Below are positions 44,042-52,254 of a DNA stretch of 64,000 nucleotides, in pieces. Source of the DNA: Curtobacterium sp. MCBA15_012 (GTDB lineage: Bacteria; Actinomycetota; Actinomycetes; Actinomycetales; Microbacteriaceae); assembly GCF_001864935.2 (NCBI RefSeq), contig NZ_CP126267.1:930001-994000 (forward strand). The letters are read 5' to 3'. The notes beneath the pieces were generated by a model. That model made no database searches and was not told the DNA's origin. It saw only the letters and a list, made by a program, of their open reading frames with translations. Positions within the stretch are counted from its first letter, which is position 1. Every line of letters begins with the position of its first letter. The position numbers and the translations under genes are program-made.

Positions 44042-45115
44042 GTGGCTCTCACCATCGGAATCGTCGGTCTCCCGAACGTCGGCAAGTCGACCCTGTTCAA
44101 CGCCCTCACCAAGAACCAGGTCCTCGCCGCGAACTACCCGTTCGCAACGATCGAACCGAACGTCGGCGTGGTGAACCTGCCCGACCCGCGGCTCGACCAG
44201 CTCGCGACGCTCTTCGGGTCCGAGAAGACCGTGCCCGCTCCGGTGTCGTTCGTCGACATCGCCGGCATCGTCAAGGGTGCGAGCGAGGGGGAGGGACTCG
44301 GCAACAAGTTCCTCGCGAACATCCGTGAGGCCGACGCCATCGCCCAGGTCGTCCGCGGGTTCACCGACGACGACGTCGTGCACGTCGCGAACAAGGTCTC
44401 CCCGAAGGACGACCTCGAGGTCATCAACACCGAGCTGATCCTCGCCGACATGGAGACCATCGACAAGGCGCTCCCGCGCTACGAGAAGATGCTCAAGCTC
44501 AAGCAGGCCGAGCCCGTCGTGCTCGAGACCGCTCGCGAGGCACGGGCTGCGCTCGAGCAGGGCACCCTGCTGTCCGCGACCTCGATCGACCTGTCGCCGA
44601 TCGCCGAGCTCGGGCTGCTGTCGGCCAAGCCGTTCATCTTCGTCTTCAACGTCGACGAGGCGATCCTCACCGACGCATCACGCAAGGCCGAGCTCGCGGC
44701 CCTCGTGGCTCCGGCCCAGGCCGTGTTCCTCGACGCGCAGGTCGAGTCCGAGCTCATCGACCTCGACCCCGCCGACGCCGCAGAGCTGCTCGAGTCGACC
44801 GGCCAGACCGAGTCCGGCCTCGACCAGCTCGCGCGCATCGGCTTCGACACCCTCGGGCTGCAGACCTACCTGACGGCCGGGCCGAAGGAAGCGCGTGCGT
44901 GGACGATCGGCAAGGGCTGGAAGGCTCCGCAGGCCGCTGGCGTCATCCACACCGACTTCGAGAAGGGCTTCATCAAGGCCGAGGTCATCTCGTTCGACGA
45001 CCTGATGGCGACCGGCTCGATCGCCGAGGCGCGTGCCGCGGGCAAGGCGCGCATCGAGGGCAAGGACTACGTCATGCAGGACGGCGACGTGGTGGAGTTC
45101 CGCTTCAACAACTGA
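44042..45115 (+). CDS. ychF: Redox-regulated ATPase YchF (Obg family)
   Basis: The 357-residue P-loop protein has GLPNVGKST at residues 9-17, the G2/G3 region FVDIAGIVKGASEGEGLGNKF and the altered specificity motif FNVDEA in place of NKxD, which explains the ATP preference of the family. The C-terminal TGS domain carries AWTIGKGWKAPQAAGVIHTD and the QDGDVVEFRF end. It binds ribosomes and acts in stress responses. GTG 44042 lies 8 nt after TAGGCT with no ribosome binding site. Confidence 0.96.
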   Translation: MALTIGIVGLPNVGKSTLFNALTKNQVLAANYPFATIEPNVGVVNLPDPRLDQLATLFGSEKTVPAPVSFVDIAGIVKGASEGEGLGNKFLANIREADAIAQVVRGFTDDDVVHVANKVSPKDDLEVINTELILADMETIDKALPRYEKMLKLKQAEPVVLETAREARAALEQGTLLSATSIDLSPIAELGLLSAKPFIFVFNVDEAILTDASRKAELAALVAPAQAVFLDAQVESELIDLDPADAAELLESTGQTESGLDQLARIGFDTLGLQTYLTAGPKEARAWTIGKGWKAPQAAGVIHTDFEKGFIKAEVISFDDLMATGSIAEARAAGKARIEGKDYVMQDGDVVEFRFNN

Positions 45116-45226
45116 TCGTCGCAGTCGACATCGCCGGACCGGGCGGCGTCGAGCGACGGCGATGATCGGTGTCGGCTCGCCCGCCGGCCGCCGCGACCGG
45201 ACGCGGCTCGGGCCGCTGACCGGAAG

Positions 45227-45862
45227 TCAGACCGCGTCGGCCTCGGCGAGGTCCCACACCGGCGGCACGTACGACCGCGTCCACCCCTCGCGGAGTCGGG
45301 TGACCGCGCGGTCGAACGACTCGAGCAGGTCCATCTCCGGCCGCACCATCGACTGCAGCTGCAGTCCCTCGTACGTCGCGAGCAGCTGTTCGGCGCCGCG
45401 TGCGGGCTCCATCGTCCCCGGCTCGCGGCCGATCTCGACGTCGTGCTCGAGGGCGTGCTGCACGAAGGCGTGGAACCGACGCCACCGCGCGTGCAGCATC
45501 GGCGCGAGCGGGTGGTGCGGTGTCGCGGCGATGTTGAGCGTCGAGGTCAGGAAGCGCATGAGCGACGGGTCGGCGACGTTCGCACTGACGATCGCGCGCA
45601 GGAAGACGACGGCGCCGCTGCGCTCGGCGACCGGCATCAGGCCGTTGGAACGTTCGGCGTTCCACTGGTCGATGGTGGCGAGGAGGAGCCCGTCCCAGGT
45701 GGGGAAGACATCGTGGACGACGTCGAGCGGCTGGCCCGACTCGGTGGCGACGTGCTCGTAGGTGACCTCGTGGAGCGCGCGGACCCGGAGGACACGGATC
45801 ATCGCGGCGACCACCTCGACCCGGAGCAGGGAGGACGTGTCGACGGTCGCGAGCGGTTGCAT
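45227..45862 (-). CDS. TetR-like transcriptional regulator
   Basis: The ~211-residue protein has an N-terminal helix-turn-helix (ALHEVTYEHVATESGQPLD, then FPTWDGLLLATI) and an all-helical C-terminal ligand domain. The recognition helix departs from the usual TetR consensus (SKGTLYxHF), so DNA-binding is less certain. GTG 45898 would add 12 residues. No divergent partner gene is obvious; the next gene at 45992 starts 130 bp away. Confidence 0.75.
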   Translation of the reverse strand: MQPLATVDTSSLLRVEVVAAMIRVLRVRALHEVTYEHVATESGQPLDVVHDVFPTWDGLLLATIDQWNAERSNGLMPVAERSGAVVFLRAIVSANVADPSLMRFLTSTLNIAATPHHPLAPMLHARWRRFHAFVQHALEHDVEIGREPGTMEPARGAEQLLATYEGLQLQSMVRPEMDLLESFDRAVTRLREGWTRSYVPPVWDLAEADAV

Positions 45863-45991
45863 GGGTCCAGTCCACTCGGTGCGGGTCCGGGCGGACACCC
45901 CCAGTACTGGGAACCGCCGATACGCGCAGTCCGTACCCTTTGGCGGCTCGAACCTGAGGGAGACGGTGAGCGCGGGCGTTGAGTGGTTCCC

Positions 45992-46345
45992 ATGAAGTAC
46001 GTGGTGTACGGCGAGAACCGTGTGATGACCGGAACGGCGATCGCCGAGGCGGTGCTCGCCTACGCGGCAGCGCTGGGGGAGAACGGGACGACGGACATCG
46101 TCGAGGTCCCGACCGCGGATGCCGAGGGCTACGGCGTGACCGCGGAGATGCTCCTCGGGCCCGCATCGCAGATCATGGTCGAGGACGCTCCCGACGACGA
46201 GCTGGAGCCGGAGGACGAGGACCTCGTCAACGAGCTCGCCCGCCGGACGACCGCGGTCGGCGGCGGCCGCTTCGCCGACGCCGCGTCGTCACACTCGGAC
46301 GAGCCCGAGGCCCGCCGCCTGCGGACCGACCCGCCGCAGGTCTGA
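45992..46345 (+). CDS. Unknown small protein, paralogue of the gene at 47051
   Basis: The 117-residue protein begins MKYVVYGENRVMTGTAIAEA, then VLAYAAALGENGTTDIVEVP. Its middle section ends in LLGPASQI and the acidic APDDELEPEDEDLV. The protein at 47051 shares this layout step by step. No known family is recognised. The gene is the first of three in one direction and probably belongs with the other two. The ATG has only a weak ribosome binding site. Confidence 0.75.
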   Translation: MKYVVYGENRVMTGTAIAEAVLAYAAALGENGTTDIVEVPTADAEGYGVTAEMLLGPASQIMVEDAPDDELEPEDEDLVNELARRTTAVGGGRFADAASSHSDEPEARRLRTDPPQV

Positions 46346-46490
46346 GGACCGTTCGACGCACCGGTCCACTCGGTCGGCAGCGCGGGTGACGGAGGGCTGA
46401 CGACGAACCGCTGATCCGGTACGGTGTGGCGCACCAGAGGCGCAGGCGTCACGACATCGCCGGTACCCGCCGTTCCGACAGGAGCCACCC

Positions 46491-46952
46491 ATGCCGCACG
46501 TCGTCGACTTCGTCACCGTCTCCACCGAGGGTCTCGAGTCCTCCCCGGTCGCGGAGGCGCTCGCCGGGCTCCGCGCGAACGAGGCCCGGTACTTCCGGAA
46601 CAAGTACGACCTCACGTTCACCACGCAGCCCGCAGCCGAGGTCCCGGAGCTCGTCGAGTACGTCGCGACGATCCTGCGCGAGGAGCGGGGCATCGTCGTC
46701 GCGTCCCCTGTGCTCGAGGCGACCCAGTTCGAGGTCGACGGGGTGCGCTGGACGTACGTGTTCCACGAGTCCGGGTTGTCCGTCAACGTGCTGTGGGCCA
46801 TCGAACCGGGCGGCAAGCGCGCGGTGGGCTTCAAGCTGTCCGACGGGATGGAGGTGCCCGACGAGCTCGGCGCCTTCAAGTTCGCGCGGCAGCGGTCGAA
46901 GCTCGCCGGCACGATCCGCGGGTCCTACTTCGTCATCAAGGGCGAGTACTGA
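46491..46952 (+). CDS. Unknown 153-residue protein between two paralogues
   Basis: The protein (MPHVVDFVTVSTEGLESSPV at its start; VDGVRWTYVFHESGLSVNVL in the middle; ends YFVIKGEY) looks like a compact cytosolic alpha/beta protein without membrane spans. It has AGGAG upstream of the ATG and a TACGGT box at ~46418. I do not recognise a family. It is flanked on both sides by homologous small genes, which suggests a shared context. Confidence 0.78.
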   Translation: MPHVVDFVTVSTEGLESSPVAEALAGLRANEARYFRNKYDLTFTTQPAAEVPELVEYVATILREERGIVVASPVLEATQFEVDGVRWTYVFHESGLSVNVLWAIEPGGKRAVGFKLSDGMEVPDELGAFKFARQRSKLAGTIRGSYFVIKGEY

Positions 46953-47050
46953 CCGTCCGTCGTGCGGCCGGCTGGCCGCAGAACGCAGAGCCCGGACGGC
47001 GACTCGGCGCCCGGCACCTACCGTCAGTGGCACGAACTGCGGGAGGGCAC

Positions 47051-47389
47051 GTGAAGTACATCCACTACGACGCCACCCTGATCCTGACGGGGGACCTGAT
47101 CGCCGACGCGGTCGTCGACTACGCGGCAGCGCTCGGTGCGAACGGCCGGACCGACGCGATCTCGGTGCCGTCGGTCGGTGACGACGGGACCGTGACGCGG
47201 ACGCTGCTGCTGGTCGGCCCGTCGAGCGAGCTGACGGTGACGGTGGCGCCGGACGACGAACTCGAACCGGAGGATCCGGCGTTCATCCGACGACTCCGGG
47301 ACGCCGCTCGCCGCGCGGGGCCGGAGCGGCCGGTGAACGCCGACGAGCGGGAGCACTTCCGCGGAGCGGACGACCAGCCGACCGGCTGA
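47051..47389 (+). CDS. Unknown small protein, paralogue of the gene at 45992
   Basis: The 112-residue protein begins VKYIHYDATLILTGDLIADA, then VVDYAAALGANGRTDAISVP, and continues with LLVGPSSEL and APDDELEPEDPAFI. It is clearly homologous to the gene at 45992 along ~80 residues. The C-terminal tail is basic-acidic and not conserved. The GTG start has GGGAGG upstream. A bidirectional hairpin follows. Confidence 0.78.
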   Translation: MKYIHYDATLILTGDLIADAVVDYAAALGANGRTDAISVPSVGDDGTVTRTLLLVGPSSELTVTVAPDDELEPEDPAFIRRLRDAARRAGPERPVNADEREHFRGADDQPTG

Positions 47390-47421
47390 CCAGAGGTCCC
47401 GACAGTTCCCGGACGGGAACG

Positions 47422-47456
47422 ACGAACGCCGCCGGCGTCGTGCCGGCGGCGTTCGT
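47422..47456. terminator. Bidirectional terminator hairpin
   Basis: The 15-bp perfect arms ACGAACGCCGCCGGC and its complement enclose a 5-nt loop between convergent genes ending at 47389 and 47500. Confidence 0.85.
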
Positions 47457-47499
47457 GGTGGTGGCGGTGGGTCGGTCAGGCGACCGACCGCTCAGCCGA

Positions 47500-47796
47500 T
47501 CAGGCTGCGAGGGCGAGTTCGCCGGCGCGGACGGACCCGGCGAGCAGGATGGTCCGGCTCGCCTCGCCCCGCCAGGAGCGGCCCGGCACGGTCCAGCCGG
47601 ACTCGCCGTCGACGTCCACACGGGCGTCACGGGTGACGAAGGTGCGCAGGTCGTCGGCGGGGATGCGGACGAGGTACTCGCGCTGCGAGCGGTCGTCGCG
47701 CACCGGGAACTCGGCGATGCGGTCGGGGGAGACGACGGGGGCGGCGAGTGCGGTCCCCGTGATGGTGATGCGGGTGTTCGTGGTGATGGTGTTCAT
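47500..47796 (-). CDS. Unknown 98-residue protein
   Basis: The protein begins MNTITTNTRITITGTALAAP and continues as a likely beta-rich domain (REYLVRIPADDLRTFVTRD, then GWTVPGRSWRGEASRTILLAG). It has no signal peptide or membrane span. The ATG 47796 is preceded by AGGAAG at good spacing. No family is recognised. A hairpin lies downstream and a 312-bp non-coding stretch upstream. Confidence 0.7.
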   Translation of the reverse strand: MNTITTNTRITITGTALAAPVVSPDRIAEFPVRDDRSQREYLVRIPADDLRTFVTRDARVDVDGESGWTVPGRSWRGEASRTILLAGSVRAGELALAA

Positions 47797-48108
47797 GGTG
47801 CGGTACTTCCTGGTCGTTCGGCGCCCGTGCTGCCCGGTGTCGGCGCGGACGTCCCAGTCCGGCGCGACGCATCGGGTGCGGGCGCGCACGTCGTGTCTCG
47901 ACGTGCAGCTCGTCCGTTCGGATCGAGCGGTGGTCTCGAGGGAATGCGGCCCAGGTGGGCCGGTTGCGAGACGGTCGGTGTGCGCGAGTCAGATGGGTTC
48001 GCTGCAGTGCACCAACGAGACACTGTACGCGAGGTCGCGCTCGACGTCCAGTGTCCGCACGGGAGGCGCGGTGCGGCTGTACCCCGCGCCTCCCGTCCGG
48101 CACGGGGT
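47797..48108. other. 312-bp non-coding stretch with one palindrome
   Basis: No gene is supported. It should contain the promoter of the gene at 47500-47796. Near its right end (48061-48094, arms GGGAGGCGCGG/CCGCGCCTCCC) lies another member of the dispersed palindrome family, 15 bp past the stop of the gene at 48109. Confidence 0.65.
48061..48094. repeat. GGGAGGCGCGG palindrome after the PEP mutase-like gene
   Basis: 11-bp perfect arms (48061-48071, 48084-48094) with a 12-nt loop; pairing beyond the core is imperfect. Its place suggests a terminator for the minus-strand gene ending at 48109. Confidence 0.85.
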
Positions 48109-48885
48109 TCAGTTCAGGACCGGGGTGTCCTCCGGCACGACGCCGTCGCCGTACAGGTCGGTCGCCAGGTCGCGCAGCGCACGCAGGGCGACGCGCTGCG
48201 TCAGCGGCCCGTAGGAGATGCGGGCGACGCCCAGCGCCTCGTACTCGGCGGCGGGCAGGGCACCGGGCAGGCCGATCACGGAGAGCTTGCCGCGCCCGAG
48301 CCCGTCGACGAGTCGCTCGACCACGTCGCGCTGGATCGCGCCCGGGACGAACACGAGGGCGGCGCCGTTGTCGAGGAACGCCCTGCCGCGGGCGATGGCG
48401 TCCTCGATGCTCTCGTCGATGGGGCGGTCGCCACCGCGCGCGATCGCGTCGGTGCGGGCGTTGAGCTGGAAGGCGATGCCCTCGGCCTCGGCTGCGGCGG
48501 TGATCGCAGCGACCCGGGCGACGGCCTCGTCGAAGGGACGCAGGCGGTCCTCGACGTTCGCACCGACGACGCCCGCGGCGATGGCACGCCGGATCGTCTC
48601 GGCCGGGTCCTCGTAGCCGTCGTCGAGGTCGGCGGTGACGGGCAGGTCGGTCGCCGCGACGACGGTCGCTGCCCCGGCCAGGGCGACGTCGAGGGGCATG
48701 CCGCCGTCCTCGTAGCCGTGCGACGCTGCGATCGAGTGCCCGGCGGTCGCGATCGCCTTCGTGTGCGGCAGGTCGCTGACGACCTTGGCGCTGATCGCGT
48801 CCCACACGTTCACGACGCGGAGGATCTCGGGGGCCTCGTGCAGCTGCTGGAGGGTGGTCGCCTTGTCGGCGGTGCTCGTGGTCAT
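48109..48885 (-). CDS. Isocitrate lyase/PEP mutase family protein
   Basis: The 258-residue protein has a PEP mutase/isocitrate lyase TIM-barrel outline. VNVWDAISAKVV begins the barrel, LPVTADLDDGYEDPAETI carries the Mg-binding Asp cluster, and GANVEDRL and FQLNARTDAIARGG follow. The reaction cannot be fixed; relatives include oxaloacetate hydrolases and carboxyphosphonoenolpyruvate mutases. No KKCGH isocitrate lyase signature is present. It is divergent from the C-S lyase gene. Confidence 0.85.
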   Translation of the reverse strand: MTTSTADKATTLQQLHEAPEILRVVNVWDAISAKVVSDLPHTKAIATAGHSIAASHGYEDGGMPLDVALAGAATVVAATDLPVTADLDDGYEDPAETIRRAIAAGVVGANVEDRLRPFDEAVARVAAITAAAEAEGIAFQLNARTDAIARGGDRPIDESIEDAIARGRAFLDNGAALVFVPGAIQRDVVERLVDGLGRGKLSVIGLPGALPAAEYEALGVARISYGPLTQRVALRALRDLATDLYGDGVVPEDTPVLN

Positions 48886-49051
48886 GCAGCCGAGAGTAGG
48901 CCGACGCGCGGCCCTGCGGAGCGGTCGCAGGCGGGTTGTGGACGACCGTCCTGTGTCCACAGGGCCGATGCGTGGAGACGTGACCACCTGTGCGACGCGG
49001 GATGACGGCCGGACTCGCACCGCGCCTCCCGGCCGATGCATGCTGGGACGC

Positions 49052-50239
49052 ATGGCGGACGACGAGCAGGACCCGGTCGGGACGCTCCGCGGGGTGCGGA
49101 CGAGCATCAAGTGGACGCGGTACGCACCCGAGGTGCTGCCGCTGTTCGTCGCCGAGATGGACCACGACGTCGCGCCGGCGATCCGGCAGGCGCTCGTCGA
49201 ACGGGTGCAGCAGTCCGACCTGGGCTACCTGGACGGGCCGGGTCCGCTCGCGCCCGCGTTCGCGCGGTTCGCGGCGGACCGGTGGGGGTGGCACGTCGAC
49301 CCGGCACGGATCCACCTGGCGACCGACGTCAGCGTCGGGATCGTCGAGACGCTGCGGCTCGCACTGCCCGACGGCGGCCGGGTCGCGATCACGCCGCCGG
49401 TGTACCCGCCGTTCTTCGAACTCGTCGAGGAGGCACGGTGTCAGGTCGAGGAGGTGCCGCTCGCCGAGCAGTGGGGCGTCTACCGACTCGACCTCGACGG
49501 CCTCGAGCGGGCCTTCGCCGACGGTGTCCGGGTGTTCCTGCTCTGCAACCCGCACAACCCGATGGGACTCGTGCACGACCGCGCCGACCTCGAGGCGCTC
49601 GCCGCCCTCGCCGCGCGCTACGACGTCCTGGTCGTCAGCGACGAGATCCACGCGCCGCTCACCCACCCCGGCGTCCGGTTCACCCCGTTCTCGATGGTGG
49701 CCGAGGCCGCCGGTGCGCGCAGCGTCTGCGTGACGAGCGCGAGCAAGGGGTGGAACCTCGCCGGCGTGAAGTGCTCGGTCATCGTCGCCGGAGACGACCG
49801 CACCGCCGCCCTGCTCGAGTCGCTGTGGGAGGAGGTCGCCTGCCGCACGAGCATCCTCGGGCTGCACGCGAACCTCGCGGCGTTCAGCCTGGCGACGGAC
49901 TGGCTCGACGAGGTGGTCGGGCGGATCGTCGCGAACGAACGGCTGCTCGGTACCCTGCTCGCCGAGCACCTGCCCGGCGTCGTCTACACCCGTCCGCGCG
50001 CCGGCTACCTGGCGTGGCTCGACTTCCGGGGGATCGGGCTCGGCGACGACCCGGCCGTGCCGCTGCGCGAGAACGCCTACGTGGCGCTGAACTCCGGGCT
50101 CGGGTTCGGCGCGCAGGGGCGGGGGTTCGCCCGGCTCAACCTCGCCTGCTCGCCGGAGACGCTGCGCGAGGCCGTGCACCGGATCGCGGCGGCGTACCCG
50201 TCGGGGGCGCAGGAGGGGCTGGTCTGGCACGTGGCGTGA
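49052..50239 (+). CDS. Cystathionine beta-lyase-like PLP enzyme (MalY/PatB family)
   Basis: The 395-residue fold type I enzyme matches MalY/PatB C-S lyases. The markers are IKWTRYAPEVLPLFVAEMD at the N-terminus, FLLCNPHNPMGLVH, VVSDEIHAPLTHPG and TSASKGWNLAGVK with the Schiff-base Lys. It would release thiols from cystathionine or similar substrates. ATG 49040 is an alternative start four codons upstream. A CGCGCCTCCCGG half-site of the palindrome family lies just upstream at 49021. Confidence 0.9.
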   Translation: MADDEQDPVGTLRGVRTSIKWTRYAPEVLPLFVAEMDHDVAPAIRQALVERVQQSDLGYLDGPGPLAPAFARFAADRWGWHVDPARIHLATDVSVGIVETLRLALPDGGRVAITPPVYPPFFELVEEARCQVEEVPLAEQWGVYRLDLDGLERAFADGVRVFLLCNPHNPMGLVHDRADLEALAALAARYDVLVVSDEIHAPLTHPGVRFTPFSMVAEAAGARSVCVTSASKGWNLAGVKCSVIVAGDDRTAALLESLWEEVACRTSILGLHANLAAFSLATDWLDEVVGRIVANERLLGTLLAEHLPGVVYTRPRAGYLAWLDFRGIGLGDDPAVPLRENAYVALNSGLGFGAQGRGFARLNLACSPETLREAVHRIAAAYPSGAQEGLVWHVA

Positions 50240-50398
50240 CCAGCGGCCGTCGTCGCCGCGCGGGATCCCGTGCGCTGCGACGAGGCGCGGGTCGGCGTGG
50301 CAGCGGCGTGGGAGCCTTGGCGTCAGCAGAGCACCCCGGGGCGATCGGATCCGTCGCGCCGAGCTGCACGTGCGGAGGACCGACAGGAGGGGACCGAC

Positions 50399-50923
50399 GT
50401 GACCGAGCACACCGAACGTGACTGGCGACCCGTCTTCGCCGTGCTGGCGGACGACGACCGTCGGCGGGTGTACGCCCAGGTCGTCCTCGGCGTGGTGTCG
50501 TCGCCTGCGGGGGACGGGGAGGGCGGTCAGCTCCCGGCCCGGACCCGACGTGCACTGCGGGCGCTGCAGCGCGTGGGACTCGTGACCGTCACCGACGACG
50601 GCGGGTACGTCGCGGGACCGGAGGTGTTCGCCGCCGCGCTGGCGGCCGGAACGTCAGCGCGACCGCAGGGCGTCGAGCGCTTCCTGGAGGACGGCCGGAT
50701 CGCGCAGTACCCGGCATCGCCCGCGGACCGTCGAGCCGTGCTGCAGTGGGTCGTGGAGCGGGCGCTCACCCCGGAGGAGGTCCTCGACGAACGCGCCGTC
50801 ACCGAGCGACTCCGGCGGTTCCACGAGGATCCCGTGACGCTCCGGCGGTACCTGGTCGACTTCGGTCTCGTCGTGCGCGACGCCGACGGCAGCGCCTACT
50901 CCCGGACGCGCACGGCCGGCTGA
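50399..50923 (+). CDS. DUF2087 domain protein, likely transcription-associated
   Basis: The 174-residue protein has an N-terminal winged-helix-like part (WRPVFAVLADDDRRRVYAQV, then RTRRALRALQRVGLVT) and a C-terminal DUF2087 domain (ERFLEDGRIAQYPASPADR, then FHEDPVTLRRYLVDFGLVVR). DUF2087 is often attached to ArsR-like helix-turn-helix domains, so regulation is a reasonable inference. GTG 50399 has AGGAGG 9 nt upstream. Confidence 0.85.
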   Translation: MTEHTERDWRPVFAVLADDDRRRVYAQVVLGVVSSPAGDGEGGQLPARTRRALRALQRVGLVTVTDDGGYVAGPEVFAAALAAGTSARPQGVERFLEDGRIAQYPASPADRRAVLQWVVERALTPEEVLDERAVTERLRRFHEDPVTLRRYLVDFGLVVRDADGSAYSRTRTAG

Positions 50924-50939
50924 GGGAACGGGGACGGGG

Positions 50940-51128
50940 TCAGGCGTCGACGTACTGGTTGCGACCGACCACCTGGATCCGCAGGTCGTCGTCACGGTCC
51001 ATCGCGAGGAACTCGCGGGCGACGAAGGCGACGGACGGCCACCGCACCACCTCGGTGACGAGGGTCCCCTCGATGAACACCTGCCACGCGCCGCGCTCTC
51101 GGACGGCCTGCACCTGGTACGTCGCCAT
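50940..51128 (-). CDS. 62-residue HicB-like small protein
   Basis: The protein (MATYQVQAVRERGAWQVFIE at the start; AFVAREFLAMDRDDDLRIQV near the end) has the length and beta-beta-beta-alpha-beta look of a partial HicB-type antitoxin fold. No HicA toxin gene is adjacent, so a toxin-antitoxin role is not supported. Related small proteins are common in actinobacteria as hypotheticals. It ends 16 bp past the DUF2087 gene, convergent with it. Confidence 0.65.
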   Translation of the reverse strand: MATYQVQAVRERGAWQVFIEGTLVTEVVRWPSVAFVAREFLAMDRDDDLRIQVVGRNQYVDA

Positions 51129-51145
51129 GCCGCGAGCGTACCGGC

Positions 51146-51625
51146 TCACCCCAGACGCTTCTCGTACCAGCGCACCACCGGGACGGACCCGTCCGGCTTC
51201 CGCCAGTCCGCGGGTCGGCGTCCGGTCAGCTGCCACCCACGCCGCTCGTACAGCCGCCACGCTCCGGGCGTCTCCTCGGTGACGTCGAGCCGGAGGACCT
51301 GCAGGCCGCGGGCCGGCCCGGCGAGGACACCGGCCGTCGCCTCGACCGTCGCCATCAGGGTGTCGGCGACCCCGCGTCCGCGGTGGTCCGGGTGGACGAG
51401 CAGGCGGGTGACCAGCGGCGGTGCGTCCGGATCGGGAGCAGCGAGCCCCACGTGGCCGACCGGGACGTCGCCGACCAGCGCCGTCCACGCCGCGAGGAAC
51501 CCGGGCGGCGACAGCCATCGCTCGGGGTCGACGGGCCAGTGCGCCGGGTACCCGCCCTCGTGTGTCCGCCGGAGCACCTCGACGAGGGGCACGAGGTCGG
51601 CGTCCTGACGCGAGCGGATGTCCAT
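51146..51625 (-). CDS. GNAT acetyltransferase
   Basis: The 159-residue protein has the GNAT core. VGDVPVGHVGLA gives the beta4 strand, VTRLLVHPDHRGRGVADTLM gives motif A with the R-G-R-G-V acetyl-CoA loop, and LRLDVTEETPGAWRLYERRGWQ gives motif B. The substrate is unknown. It starts 26 bp after the next GNAT gene on the same strand, so the two probably share a transcript. Confidence 0.88.
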   Translation of the reverse strand: MDIRSRQDADLVPLVEVLRRTHEGGYPAHWPVDPERWLSPPGFLAAWTALVGDVPVGHVGLAAPDPDAPPLVTRLLVHPDHRGRGVADTLMATVEATAGVLAGPARGLQVLRLDVTEETPGAWRLYERRGWQLTGRRPADWRKPDGSVPVVRWYEKRLG

Positions 51626-51651
51626 CGCGCCCGACGCTACCGCCGGTCCGG

Positions 51652-52185
51652 TCACGCCAGGTCGAGCACCATGTGCACGTCCGCCCGGACGTACGGGCTC
51701 GGTGCCACCTCGTCGTGCCCGAGGTGCCGGAACCCGAACGCCTCGTACAGGTGCACGGCGCTCGCGAGCTGGCTGTTGCTCTCCAGGACGACGCGTCGAG
51801 CACCGAGCTCCCGTGCCCGGTCGAGCGCGACCGCGATGAGCTTCCGGCCGGTGCCGTGCCCTTGGTGTGCGGGGGAGACCGCCATCTTCACGAGCTCGAA
51901 GACCCGGTCGCCGACCGGCATCAGGCCGATGCACCCGATCACCTCGTCGTCCAGACGGGCGACGAACACGGCGCCCCCGGGCTCGACGATGCGGCCGGCC
52001 GGGTCGCCCAGGATCGCGCGGTCCTCGTCCTCGAGCGTGAAGTACCGCTCGATCCAGGACTCGTTGAGGGTGCGGAACGCATCGGCATCGGCGGGCGTCG
52101 CGAGTTCGACGATGGCCAGGGCCGAGGCCGGGTGGGAAGCGGGTGCGGGTGAGGCAGCGGCAGCGGCAGCAGCGGTGTCGGGCAT
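51652..52185 (-). CDS. GNAT acetyltransferase with Ala-rich N-terminus
   Basis: The 177-residue GNAT has VFVARLDDEVIGCIGLMP, the acetyl-CoA loop AVSPAHQGHGTGRKLI, and LESNSQLASAVHLYEAFGFR. The first ~22 residues are poly-Ala/Pro from a GCA/GCG repeat. The substrate is unknown. It is divergent from the LysR gene with 69 bp between starts, an arrangement that suggests control by that regulator. Confidence 0.9.
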   Translation of the reverse strand: MPDTAAAAAAASPAPASHPASALAIVELATPADADAFRTLNESWIERYFTLEDEDRAILGDPAGRIVEPGGAVFVARLDDEVIGCIGLMPVGDRVFELVKMAVSPAHQGHGTGRKLIAVALDRARELGARRVVLESNSQLASAVHLYEAFGFRHLGHDEVAPSPYVRADVHMVLDLA

Positions 52186-52254
52186 GCGTCCATCCTCGGA
52201 CGGTCGATGCATGCACGTCCAATACCGATCACGGTGGATCAGTACGCTGCGTGC

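Noticed and set aside
48939..48961. TGTGGAC/GTCCACA inverted repeat as an operator between the PEP mutase-like and C-S lyase genes
   Set aside because: A similar word occurs in the terminator at 20349, the arms are only 7 bp, and there is no independent support.
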